Source: an uncultured Prevotellaceae bacterium (GTDB taxonomy: Bacteria; Bacteroidota; Bacteroidia; Bacteroidales; Bacteroidaceae). Taken from it: a stretch of 64,000 nt of DNA. This document shows positions 1-8,057 of this stretch, piece after piece. Position 1 is the stretch's first letter, and the number at the start of each line of letters is the position of its first letter. The translations under genes and the position numbers were made by a program. The notes under the pieces were generated by a model. That model had not been told where the DNA came from, ran no database searches, and was given only the letters and a program-made list of their open reading frames with translations. The DNA is taken from positions 124,001 to 188,000 of the forward strand of contig CACZVE010000001.1 in the NCBI GenBank assembly GCA_902784565.1, read 5' to 3'.

Positions 1-1269
1 ACGGGAACTTATAATTCAAATGCTGTAGTTAGTGAAGACGATGCAGAATGTTACATCAGCGGCGGTCACTTTAAAGAAGCAGCAGGAGCAGGACTTGAGC
101 AGATTAAGGGTAATGTACAATGGCAAATATATGATGCTGACATTGATGAATTCTTTGGCGGTGGCATCAATGATGCCAAACCCATTTTGGGAACTGTAAC
201 TACAGATATTTACAACAGTCATGTGGGAATCTTTTGTGGCGGTCCCAAGTTTGGTAATATGGCATCTGGCAAGAAAGTGACAACCAAAGCCGAAGGATGT
301 ACATTTGACAAATATTTCGGTGCTGGCTATGGCGGTAATTCTATTAACAAGAAAAAGTATTACGACAAGAGTGGCACCCCTACTTGGACAACACTTCAAA
401 ATTATTATACCACTGACAAAGGCAACTACTTTGATGGCTCTACAACAGGATTAGGCCCTGATAATAGTCATTTAGGACAATATGGTTATAAAGGTCCAGG
501 AGTAGCCACAGACTTTGAGTATGAATATTTCGTGTGGACAAGTGGTACGACTGGTGCACGTCTGTTCGTCGACTTTGCCTCCTTCTCGCTAGCGCAGTGC
601 AACGATGTTGAGTCGAAATTGAAGAATTGCATCATCGAGAATAATTTCTACGGTGGCGGTAGCCTTGGTAAGGTAGTTGGCACTGTAAACTCAGAACTTG
701 ATGGCTGTATAGTGAAAGGCAACGTGTTCGGTGCAGGTTTCTCGGCCTCACTACCATCTCTTGAAGTGAGAGATGGCGGCTTCGCTTCTGCTGATTTGGT
801 TCCTAAATACAATAGTTCTTCAGGTATGTTTGAGCCAGGAACATTTTCTGGAACTACCACGTTTGAATGGAAAAACATTTCTGATGCGGAAGAAGGTGAT
901 TTAGAATTGGTGGAAAGTGGAGCCAATAAAGGCAAGATAAAGAACGGAACGAATGGTAGTAATTTGGATAAGCATTATTTATATACAGATATTGACCTGA
1001 GCACGTTCAACCTCGGTTCTGTTGCTGGCAATGTTACCCTCACCCTTAAGGGCGATAGTAAGATCGGCACAGAGGGGGACACCACTGGTAAGAAAGGCAA
1101 TGTCTTCGGAGGCGGTGAGTCGAGTTACGTCACTGGTGCCGACCACACTGTCACTGTCAAAATTCAGGGGAATACGGAGGTACTCGGCAATGTCTTCGGC
1201 GGTGGTGACCAGGGTGTTGTGGAAGGCAGCACAGAGGTTAATATTGAACCAGAGCCGTCAGGCAATTAG
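1..1269 (+). CDS. GNVFGGG-repeat protein, 5' end outside window
   Basis: The frame is open from the first base, so the start and any signal peptide lie upstream; 422 residues are visible. The sequence is glycine-rich with repeated GNVFGGG or FYGGGS turns separated by short V/I/T-rich strands (GTVNSELDGCIVKGNVFGAG, then TVKIQGNTEVLGNVFGGG). This alternation suggests a beta-solenoid, probably cell-surface or secreted, but that is inference. It is clearly the same family as the 1406-residue protein that follows. It ends abruptly inside a repeat (GNVFGGGDQGVVEGSTEVNIEPEPSGN) with no recognisable C-terminal sorting domain. An ATG at 187 is internal and is not the real start. The molecular function is unknown. 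Confidence 0.8.
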   Translation, partial: TGTYNSNAVVSEDDAECYISGGHFKEAAGAGLEQIKGNVQWQIYDADIDEFFGGGINDAKPILGTVTTDIYNSHVGIFCGGPKFGNMASGKKVTTKAEGCTFDKYFGAGYGGNSINKKKYYDKSGTPTWTTLQNYYTTDKGNYFDGSTTGLGPDNSHLGQYGYKGPGVATDFEYEYFVWTSGTTGARLFVDFASFSLAQCNDVESKLKNCIIENNFYGGGSLGKVVGTVNSELDGCIVKGNVFGAGFSASLPSLEVRDGGFASADLVPKYNSSSGMFEPGTFSGTTTFEWKNISDAEEGDLELVESGANKGKIKNGTNGSNLDKHYLYTDIDLSTFNLGSVAGNVTLTLKGDSKIGTEGDTTGKKGNVFGGGESSYVTGADHTVTVKIQGNTEVLGNVFGGGDQGVVEGSTEVNIEPEPSGN

Positions 1270-1285
1270 GCGGTAAAGAATAATA

Positions 1286-1315
1286 GACAGCACCACGGTG
1301 AATATTCAAGAATAG
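1286..1315 (+). repeat. Possible decayed repeat unit after the stop codon
   Basis: In a different frame, 17 bases after the stop of the preceding gene, the sequence reads DSTTVNIQE then stop, which matches the pattern GSTEVNIE found just before that stop. It may be a leftover repeat unit separated by a small frame-disrupting change, or simply a partial duplication. Confidence 0.35.
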
Positions 1316-1332
1316 ATAAAAAGGGAGAAAGA

Positions 1333-1364
1333 TTTGGTGGACTCAGAGAAAAAGTATATATTTG
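1333..1364 (+). promoter_or_regulatory. Bacteroidota-type promoter for the small ORF and the 1406-aa repeat gene
   Basis: TTTG at 1333-1336, a 20-bp spacer and TATATTTG at 1357-1364 match the TTTG / TAnnTTTG consensus of the Bacteroidota primary sigma factor. Transcription would begin near 1369, about 16 bases before the ATG at 1385 and well upstream of the ATG at 1592. Confidence 0.6.
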
Positions 1365-1384
1365 CATAATAAAAGACGAAGGCT

Positions 1385-1588
1385 ATGGATGTGGCATTTC
1401 TTGGAAACGAATCTGTCGTAGAAAACGGCTTCTGGCAGGGAACACTGATCTATATGGTCATCGGCACAGGGGTAGAGATTGACCCCAACCAGATTGTTGA
1501 CCACCGGAATCCATTGGCTGAACGAAGTGTGCTGGTAGCACTACAACGTAGATACAAAGTGATTTCTTCTGAATCAGTTAAGAATTGA
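1385..1588 (+). CDS. Small hypothetical protein (67 aa)
   Basis: I do not recognise this ORF. It starts 21 bases after a good promoter and ends 3 bases before the ATG of the large repeat protein, so it would be the first cistron of the same transcript. Its codons look like ordinary coding sequence of this genome. The product has no signal peptide; one moderately hydrophobic stretch (FWQGTLIYMVIGTGV) lies around residues 17-31, followed by a charged, soluble-looking part. It could be a genuine small protein, a degraded fragment of a larger gene, or a leader region that is not translated. Confidence 0.35.
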   Translation: MDVAFLGNESVVENGFWQGTLIYMVIGTGVEIDPNQIVDHRNPLAERSVLVALQRRYKVISSESVKN

Positions 1589-1591
1589 GAT

Positions 1592-4500
1592 ATGATACAA
1601 GATAGGAACGATACCTTCAGGAATGCCCTTAGGGCAGTGGTTGTGGCAGTGCTGCTGATGGTGAGTGTGGCAACTGTAGCACAGGAACAACAACAATCGA
1701 CGGGTGTTGTTGTGCATGGATCAGTTTACGGTGGTGGCAATCAAGCAGGTGTGCAGGTCAATACTACCGTGAATATCAGAACGGGCCAAGTAGAAGGCAA
1801 TGTCTATGGCGGTGGAAACTTAGGCGATGTGGGCAGAATTGTCAAGAATACTACCAACTACAACTATAAATGGACTGATGAGGCAAATCCTGGCGACACT
1901 TACACCTACAATCAGACGGGCGTTTGCAATGTTGAGATTACTGGTGGCACGATAGGTGTTAAGAATACTATGGAGCCAACCAAACATGGCAATGTGTTTG
2001 GAGCGGGCAAGGGTTATGAGGACACATTCTGGTGCGAGAAAGGCATGGTGTATCAAGCGAATGTTGTCATCAAAAACAGCGGCACGATGATATATGGTAC
2101 CGTCTATGGGGGTGGTGAGGTAGGACGAGTAGAGGATAATACAACGGTGACGATAGGAACCACTTCTAGCACAGATGCCCCAGATATCAAAGGCGATGTG
2201 TTCGGTGCCGGCGCAGGCGTCAAAACACATGGATACTCAGCACTGGTACGTGGCAACACTGGAGTCACCGTTCAGGGTGCGGCCAAAGTGAGGGGCACCG
2301 TCTATGGTGGCGGTAAGTTGGCATCGGTGGGCAGATATACCCTTGTCAATGAGTCAAACCAATCACAATATCCTGGATTGGAAATAGGAATGCCGGGATC
2401 AATTGCCAACAATGGAAGTGGAAAATGTATTGTCACTATCCAAGATAATGCAGAAATAGGTCCAGCCACTGCCATGCAGATGACTGCGTCGGGTGGTCCC
2501 GATGACGCAGGACACGTCTTTGGTGCGGGTCAGGGAGCCACACCTCAAGTTTATACTTATGTAGATAAAGGTCATATGCCCAAACGTATGATGTCCTACA
2601 ATTCAAATCTTTATAAGGAGGAATATGGTCAAAATGAGGATCCTATTATTTGGGAGTATTCCGATACAGAGCAAAAAAATGTCTGGGAATACTTTGATAC
2701 TGAAGCCAAATATCTGACGTTTATTGAGACGATGGCATTAACCACCCAGACCGAAGTGACGGTTGACGGAAACGTTTTCGTAAAGGGCTCTGTCTATGGC
2801 GGCAGTGAGAATGGTTTTGTACAGCACGATACCAAAGTGACGATTGCGGGTGGTCAGATTGGTGCTGGTGATGGAGAGAGTAGTCCTTATGCTGATAATA
2901 AGTTCGTCAATCCTGCTACGACAACAATTACAGAAACTTTGAAGGCATGTGCCACCTGGGAATATACGGATAATGGTGCGCCTTATGACAAATTCGCAGG
3001 CACTGTGGGGTATGACTCGAAGGGTGGGGCCACTACAGCAAAAGACGGACATACATTCTATGGCAATGTGTTTGGCGGTGGTTCAGGCTTTTATCCCTAT
3101 GATGCCGGTAAGTGGCATCGTAAGGCTGGTTCTGTGGGTGGTAATACTCGAGTGGATATCACAGGCGGACACATCTTGAGCAATGTCTATGGCGGTAATG
3201 AGCAGACGGATGTGGGTACTTATACACATGACGCTAATGACGAGCCTTCTATAGCGGATGGAGGCAAGTGTACCATCAACATGTCGGGCGGTACCATTGG
3301 CGTACCACGTGACGCAGAGGCAATAGCAGCCCTGCCGACTGTCGGTCACCTCTTCGGTGCAGGCAAGGGTGACAAGCGCATCCTCTTCAACACCTGGACG
3401 AACGTGGGTGCTACGGAAGTGAACGTCTCAGGCGGTATCGTCTATGGCAATGTCTATGGCGGTGGTGAGGATGGTCACGTGATGGGTAATGCCGTGACGA
3501 CTATTAGCGAGACAGACCCAACAAATAAACCTACTGTTATAGGTTCCGTTGGTACATCTGGTTTCGACGGTGATGTGTTCGGTGGCGGACAGGGGTCTGT
3601 GACCGCACTGACTGCCGGTGTGGTAGGTGGTAATGTGGATCTGACTGTCATTGGTGGTACCATGATGGGGTCTGTCTATGGCGGTGGCCGACTGGCTTCG
3701 GTGGGCACTTACTTTGCGATGGCAAAGATCAAAGACCCTAATGATAATACTAAAGAGATTGACAACCCGTATTACGGGATCATGCAAACCGGCAACAATC
3801 ATGGTAAACTCATTGTTAACCTAATCGGCGGTACCATTAACCAAAATGTCTTTGGCGGTTGTATGGGTTCGAAATCAAACGTCCTTTTGGGTGTGTCGAA
3901 GAGTGTCAAGTTGAATCTGAACGGCATAGACTATAGTAGCGATGAAGCAAAACAGACTCTATATACTACAGGTTGGGGACTGGTTAAAGATGATAATATC
4001 ACAGGAACTCCTTATGTTGTGGCTGATGCCCAAAAAGGCTGTATTGTTAAGGGCACCATCTTCGGTTGCAACAATATGGAGGGTTCTCCGCTGGAAGATG
4101 TATTGGTGCATATCTATGCTACACAGAGAGACGGACAGACACGTATTGCGAATCCTGCTACGGGCGATAAAACTGCCAAGGTTCCTGGTACGCAGGCTGC
4201 AAATGGTGAATACAATCTCGCATCCTTCGATGTGCAGGCAGTGTATGGTGGTGGTAACCTGGCGGCTTATAACCCTCAAGGACCTGCTGCAGGCCTTAGT
4301 AATGGCGTATATAATTATGACTACGCGAACACCCAGAAATATGCTGAGGTGATTATCGACGGTTGTGACCGTACCAGCATCGGACAGGTGTATGGCGGCG
4401 GTAATGCGGCTTCGACACCGGCTACGAAGGTAACGGTTAACGGTACCTATGAGATTGGAGAGTTGTTTGGCGGCGGTAACGGTAAAGACAGGATTACTTT

Positions 4501-5812
4501 CGACGGACTGAACTACAGTGATAATCCTGGAGCCAACGTGGGGTTCTACGACTATTCTGATGTTGAGAATGAAACATGGTGTGACACCAAGGAGGAAAGA
4601 AATCCAGATGATTCAGAACACTTTGATGATCGTTTTAGAGATTATATCTATGGTACAGGTAAGGCAGAAGTGAATATCTTCGGTGGAACGGTACACCACG
4701 TGTTTGGAGGATCCAACACAAAAGGTAATGTGCGCAAGACGGCCTTGACATTGCTTGAAGAGAAAGAAGATAATGGGACAGTTTGCTGTGATTTCCAGGT
4801 CGATGAGGCTTACGGTGGTGGCAAGAGCGCGCCGATGGATGCTGAGGCAAAGTTGCTGATGGCTTGTATCCCAGGACTGAAGGCAGCCTATGGTGGTGCC
4901 CAGGCGGCTGATGTTCAGGATAATGTGACGCTGACGATTACCAACGGCACCTTCGAACAGGTGTTTGGCGGTAATAATATCAGTGGTACCATCCGCGGCT
5001 CTATCACAGTAAATGTCGAAGAGACGGGCTGCCGGCCTATCATCATCGGTGAACTATATGGTGGTGGCAACCTGGCTGGCTACTCTGTGTATGGCTATAA
5101 GAAGGTGAAAAAACCGATGACTGAGAATAATGTGACGACCATGGTGGATTTCTGGGAGCCTATTGGAAAGGACGATGGGGATGACTTGTCTGGAGGTAGG
5201 AAATATGGTGAACCCGAGGTGAACGTGAAGGCGTTTACAAGTATCGGTAATGTCTATGGCGGCGGCTATGGTGAGTCGGCCGTGATGGTGGGTGACCCGA
5301 CAGTGAACATCAACGTGGCCAAAGGTGAAAAGGCTTCAGAGACTGCTGCAGTGATTGGTTATGATGAAGACTCTGATACCTGGAATGAAATGGCTGTCAA
5401 GGATGGCGCGATCGTTGCTAAAGGTACTGCAGACAGTTATCCGATTCCGTATCATAAGAGTGATGCAATAGGTGCCATCAACAATGTGTTTGGTGGTGGT
5501 AATGCTGCAAGGGTGGTTGGTAAGACCAAGGTTAACATCGGCACCAAGATTGGAGATTTCGAGTTTATGGCTATTAATGTGGAGGTAGGTAAAGTCTTAC
5601 CAACTTTGCCAACAGGTGAAAAGTACTACATCTATAACAAAACTGAAAAGAAATATGAAGAAACTTCTGATACTTCAGCAGCAGAAGGTAAGACATACTT
5701 TAAAAAATATGAAATCAAGGGCGTTGACATCCGTGGTAACGTCTATGGCGGCGGTAATGCCGCTGAGGTGACGGGCGATACCGATGTCGTCATTGGTGGC
5801 AGTGGTAATTAG
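1592..5812 (+). CDS. Large secreted GNVYGGG-repeat protein (1406 aa)
   Basis: The N-terminus has a signal peptide (charged residues, then hydrophobic AVVVAVLLMVSVATVAQ, cleavage near residue 31). Almost all the rest consists of irregular repeats with a core turn of G[NST]V[YF]GGG, often followed by N/E/K and then V..TTVTI or KVTVNG strands. Variants include GDVFGAGAG, GSVYGGSENG and NVFGGGSGF. The spacing varies because of insertions rich in D, N, Y and K. The pattern fits a long beta-solenoid on the cell surface; this is structural inference. There is no visible LPXTG, TonB or C-terminal secretion tail; it ends GNAAEVTGDTDVVIGGSGN. It is the second family member in tandem, after the partial gene at the window start. 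Function is unknown; adhesion or cell-surface structure is plausible. Confidence 0.85.
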   Translation: MIQDRNDTFRNALRAVVVAVLLMVSVATVAQEQQQSTGVVVHGSVYGGGNQAGVQVNTTVNIRTGQVEGNVYGGGNLGDVGRIVKNTTNYNYKWTDEANPGDTYTYNQTGVCNVEITGGTIGVKNTMEPTKHGNVFGAGKGYEDTFWCEKGMVYQANVVIKNSGTMIYGTVYGGGEVGRVEDNTTVTIGTTSSTDAPDIKGDVFGAGAGVKTHGYSALVRGNTGVTVQGAAKVRGTVYGGGKLASVGRYTLVNESNQSQYPGLEIGMPGSIANNGSGKCIVTIQDNAEIGPATAMQMTASGGPDDAGHVFGAGQGATPQVYTYVDKGHMPKRMMSYNSNLYKEEYGQNEDPIIWEYSDTEQKNVWEYFDTEAKYLTFIETMALTTQTEVTVDGNVFVKGSVYGGSENGFVQHDTKVTIAGGQIGAGDGESSPYADNKFVNPATTTITETLKACATWEYTDNGAPYDKFAGTVGYDSKGGATTAKDGHTFYGNVFGGGSGFYPYDAGKWHRKAGSVGGNTRVDITGGHILSNVYGGNEQTDVGTYTHDANDEPSIADGGKCTINMSGGTIGVPRDAEAIAALPTVGHLFGAGKGDKRILFNTWTNVGATEVNVSGGIVYGNVYGGGEDGHVMGNAVTTISETDPTNKPTVIGSVGTSGFDGDVFGGGQGSVTALTAGVVGGNVDLTVIGGTMMGSVYGGGRLASVGTYFAMAKIKDPNDNTKEIDNPYYGIMQTGNNHGKLIVNLIGGTINQNVFGGCMGSKSNVLLGVSKSVKLNLNGIDYSSDEAKQTLYTTGWGLVKDDNITGTPYVVADAQKGCIVKGTIFGCNNMEGSPLEDVLVHIYATQRDGQTRIANPATGDKTAKVPGTQAANGEYNLASFDVQAVYGGGNLAAYNPQGPAAGLSNGVYNYDYANTQKYAEVIIDGCDRTSIGQVYGGGNAASTPATKVTVNGTYEIGELFGGGNGKDRITFDGLNYSDNPGANVGFYDYSDVENETWCDTKEERNPDDSEHFDDRFRDYIYGTGKAEVNIFGGTVHHVFGGSNTKGNVRKTALTLLEEKEDNGTVCCDFQVDEAYGGGKSAPMDAEAKLLMACIPGLKAAYGGAQAADVQDNVTLTITNGTFEQVFGGNNISGTIRGSITVNVEETGCRPIIIGELYGGGNLAGYSVYGYKKVKKPMTENNVTTMVDFWEPIGKDDGDDLSGGRKYGEPEVNVKAFTSIGNVYGGGYGESAVMVGDPTVNINVAKGEKASETAAVIGYDEDSDTWNEMAVKDGAIVAKGTADSYPIPYHKSDAIGAINNVFGGGNAARVVGKTKVNIGTKIGDFEFMAINVEVGKVLPTLPTGEKYYIYNKTEKKYEETSDTSAAEGKTYFKKYEIKGVDIRGNVYGGGNAAEVTGDTDVVIGGSGN

Positions 5813-5861
5813 GCCTGTGGCAAAGGGATAGTCTTAATGGATTGTTCGGATAATGTCTTCG

Positions 5862-5953
5862 AGTCATTCAGATAATTCCTATGGGGGGTAAGGGATTATT
5901 CCTTTATGGCGTTCAGATTATCTGAATGACTCGTTCAGATAGTCTGAATGAAT
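5862..5953. repeat. Cluster of TTCAGA-nnn-TCTGAA palindromes
   Basis: A perfect 15-bp inverted repeat (AGTCATTCAGATAAT at 5862-5876, complement at 5917-5931) encloses a 40-base loop. Its right arm is part of a palindrome TTCAGATTATCTGAA at 5912-5926, and a second one, TTCAGATAGTCTGAA, follows at 5934-5948. The cluster sits between the repeat-protein gene and the Rpn-like remnant. No T-run follows, so a terminator is unlikely; it may be protein-binding sites or mobile-element debris. Confidence 0.6.
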
Positions 5954-5990
5954 CATAAGTGACAGGAATAGCCTGAACACTTTTAAGGGC

Positions 5991-6299
5991 GTGCATACTG
6001 GTGATACGCTTAGCATCAATGTAAAGGAGAACAACGTCATTAAGATGAAGACACCCGAGGAAGTGTTCCCGGAATATTTCCTGATTCGCGTCAATGAGTT
6101 TAATGATGTTGCCACTACCCCCATAGAGGAATGGTTGGACTATCTGAAAAACGGACGTATCAAAGAGAACACCACAACCCCAGGTCTTGCCGAGGCTATG
6201 AAGGAAACTGCTCGTAATCTGAAGTCAATAGGGATGCCAAGCGAAGATATCGCCAAAGTAACGGGTCTTACTCTGGAAGAAATCAAAGAACTGTCATGA
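5991..6299 (+). pseudogene. 3' remnant of an Rpn-family nuclease/putative transposase gene
   Basis: The reading frame (possible GTG start at 5991, ATG at 6045) encodes about 100 residues that match the C-terminal third of Rpn/PD-(D/E)XK putative transposase proteins common in Bacteroidota: TPEEVFPEYFLIRVNEF, EEWLDYLKNGRIKE, then a helical tail ending in DIAKVTGLTLEEIKEL. The complete family is around 280-300 residues and carries its nuclease core in the N-terminal part, which is missing here. No other fragment of the core was recognised just upstream. It is therefore most likely a truncated, inactive copy, next to a palindrome cluster that may mark the break. Moderate confidence in the family, from memory of its C-terminal pattern. 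Confidence 0.6.
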
Positions 6300-6304
6300 A
6301 ATAG

Positions 6305-6332
6305 AAAAGCCCTCCGTTTGGGAGGGCTTTTT
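6305..6332. terminator. Bidirectional rho-independent terminator
   Basis: An 11-bp stem (AAAAGCCCTCC at 6305-6315, complement at 6321-6331) with a 5-base loop is followed by T and preceded by an A-rich stretch. It can end both the upstream plus-strand fragment and the converging mgtC-like gene. Confidence 0.85.
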
Positions 6333-6334
6333 GG

Positions 6335-6799
6335 TTATTGCTTGTCCGATTTGTCGCGCTTTTTGTCGAACTTTTGGAGGATAATCCTAAAGGCTTCGAG
6401 ACCGACAAGCACGAGGAAGGTGGAGGCTGCGGCGACGATATACATGCCACCTCCGCAGGCTAGACCGATGGCAGCAGTCACCCAGAGACCGGCGGCGGTG
6501 GTGAGACCGCGGACGGCATTCTCGTTCTTCTGGAAGATAATGGTACCGGCGCCGATGAAACCGATACCGGACACAACCTGGGCAGCCACACGCGACACGT
6601 CCCATCGGTGCTCAGGGGTGCCGAGGGCGCCTTCAAAGCCGTAGGCCGAGACAATCATAAACAGCGCCGAACCCAACGCTACAAGGAAGTGGGTGCGGAA
6701 ACCGGCCTCTTTGGCACGGTATTCACGTTCCAGACCGATGGCACCGCCTAAGAGCGCTGCCACAAAAATACGCAAGATAAAATCCCAAGTCATCTCCAT
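6335..6799 (-). CDS. MgtC/SapB family membrane protein
   Basis: A 154-residue integral membrane protein with the MgtC family signature: RIFVAALLGGAIGLEREYR at the N-terminus, then GFRTHFLVALGSALFM, a glycine-rich GIGFIGAGTI segment and GLTTAAGLWVTAAIGLA. Four or five transmembrane helices are visible. MgtC-type proteins are linked to magnesium limitation and control of the membrane ATP synthase in other bacteria; the role in Bacteroidota is not established. It is too short to carry the C-terminal cytoplasmic ACT-like domain of true MgtC, so it is of the shorter SapB type. It lies 3 bases downstream of the GNAT-like gene and is probably cotranscribed with it. Confidence 0.85.
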   Translation of the reverse strand: MEMTWDFILRIFVAALLGGAIGLEREYRAKEAGFRTHFLVALGSALFMIVSAYGFEGALGTPEHRWDVSRVAAQVVSGIGFIGAGTIIFQKNENAVRGLTTAAGLWVTAAIGLACGGGMYIVAAASTFLVLVGLEAFRIILQKFDKKRDKSDKQ

Positions 6800-6802
6800 A
6801 AT

Positions 6803-7930
6803 TTACAATTCTTTTTTATAGCAGCGGTGGCGGCGGTAGGGGGTGGATTCCAAATACTGCCACTGCGAGAGGACACCCTCGTTGGTCTCCATCTGAGGAC
6901 CGGTGATGGCCCACTCGAAACCGTAGCGCTGAAACTGACGGATGAGATCGTCGAAGATCAGGGCGTTGGCGCCCTTGCTGCGGTACTCGGGCAGTACACC
7001 TATTAATAATAAATCTACGATATTCGTCTTATGCCACTTCAGGATCTTCAGCAGGTGCCACCAGCCGAAGGGCAGGAACCGTCCGTCGCGGGTCTTTTGC
7101 AAGGCACGGGAGAACGAGGGGAAGGTGATGCCGAAGCCCACCATCTTCTCACCGTCCATGATGGCGGTGACAAGGTTCAGGTCGGCAATCTTGATGTAGT
7201 CGTTGACGAGTTTGTCAATCTGTTTCTGCGAGAGTTCGGAGAAACCGTAGAGATCTTTGTAGGTGGCGTTGAGCAGATGGAACACCTCGCGCCCGAAACC
7301 CTCGTCGATGAGTTCATGGCGGGTGAACTTATGTACGCTCAGTCCATAGCGCTTCTGCACCAGTTGGGTGGTCTTGGCAAACTTGTCGGGTACCACCTCT
7401 GGCACCTTTACCTTGTATTCCAGGTAGTCGTTGTCCTTTACAAATCCCAGACGTTCAAGATGCCGGGCATAGTAGGGATAATTATAGTTGACATACATGG
7501 TGGAGAGTTGATCGAAACCGTCGACGAGCATGCCTTCGCGGTCGGTGTCGATGAAACCGATGGGTCCGGCAATCTCGTTCATGCCTTTTTCCTTTCCCCA
7601 GTCCTCGACGGCTTTCAGCAGGGCTGTGGATACTTCGATGTCGTCGATGAAGTCGAACCATCCGAAGCGTACCGCCTGGCGGTTCCACCGTTCGTTGGCT
7701 CGGTGGTTGATGATTGCCGCCGCACGACCCACTATCTTGTTGTCTTTGAGAGCCAGGAAGTATTCTGCCTCACAGCACTCAAACGAAGGGTTCTTGTCGC
7801 GACGCAACGTCGCCATCTCATCGGAATAAAGGTATGGCACGGCATATTCGCTACCGCGATAGAGGTCGTAGTAGAACTGGATAAACGCAGCCAGTTGCTG
7901 TTTCGTTTCGACTCGTTTTATTGTAATCAT
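6803..7930 (-). CDS. GNAT-like N-acetyltransferase family protein (375 aa)
   Basis: Soluble protein with two acetyltransferase-like halves. The N-terminal half has EAEYFLALKDNKIVGRAAAIIN (residues roughly 54-75, the beta-strand pair typical of GNAT folds). The C-terminal half has VDLLLIGVLPEYRSKGANAL near residue 310, which resembles the acetyl-CoA binding motif A (here R-S-K-G-A). Proteins of this length and pattern are widespread in Bacteroidota but their substrate is unknown. A -7 element TAATTTTG lies on the minus strand at 7957-7964, about 27 bases upstream of the start. It shares this region with the divergent acyl-CoA ligase promoter. Confidence 0.7.
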   Translation of the reverse strand: MITIKRVETKQQLAAFIQFYYDLYRGSEYAVPYLYSDEMATLRRDKNPSFECCEAEYFLALKDNKIVGRAAAIINHRANERWNRQAVRFGWFDFIDDIEVSTALLKAVEDWGKEKGMNEIAGPIGFIDTDREGMLVDGFDQLSTMYVNYNYPYYARHLERLGFVKDNDYLEYKVKVPEVVPDKFAKTTQLVQKRYGLSVHKFTRHELIDEGFGREVFHLLNATYKDLYGFSELSQKQIDKLVNDYIKIADLNLVTAIMDGEKMVGFGITFPSFSRALQKTRDGRFLPFGWWHLLKILKWHKTNIVDLLLIGVLPEYRSKGANALIFDDLIRQFQRYGFEWAITGPQMETNEGVLSQWQYLESTPYRRHRCYKKEL

Positions 7931-7956
7931 CCTTCTAGGCTATCGCTAAGTGGGTG

Positions 7957-7964
7957 CAAAATTA
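7957..7964 (-). promoter_or_regulatory. -7 element for the GNAT-like/mgtC-like operon
   Basis: Minus strand TAATTTTG followed by CA, the usual Bacteroidota -7 context. No good TTTG was found 20 bp upstream, so the -33 element is weak. Confidence 0.5.
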
Positions 7965-8003
7965 CAAAAAAAGTTGTTTTGTTGCGTCGTTTCGTGACAA
8001 AAA

Positions 8004-8035
8004 TTTGGCAATATGCGTGATTTTATTTAATTTTG
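8004..8035 (+). promoter_or_regulatory. Promoter of the acyl-CoA ligase-prfB operon
   Basis: TTTG at 8004-8007, a 20-bp spacer, TAATTTTG at 8028-8035. The start codon follows at 8058, giving a leader of about 18 bases. Confidence 0.7.
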
Positions 8036-8057
8036 CACCCAAATAAATACGATACGT

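Noticed and set aside
7031..8020. A 329-codon plus-strand frame opposite the GNAT-like gene
   Set aside because: It is the antisense of a well-supported gene with normal codon use, lacks recognisable domains and has no promoter of its own.
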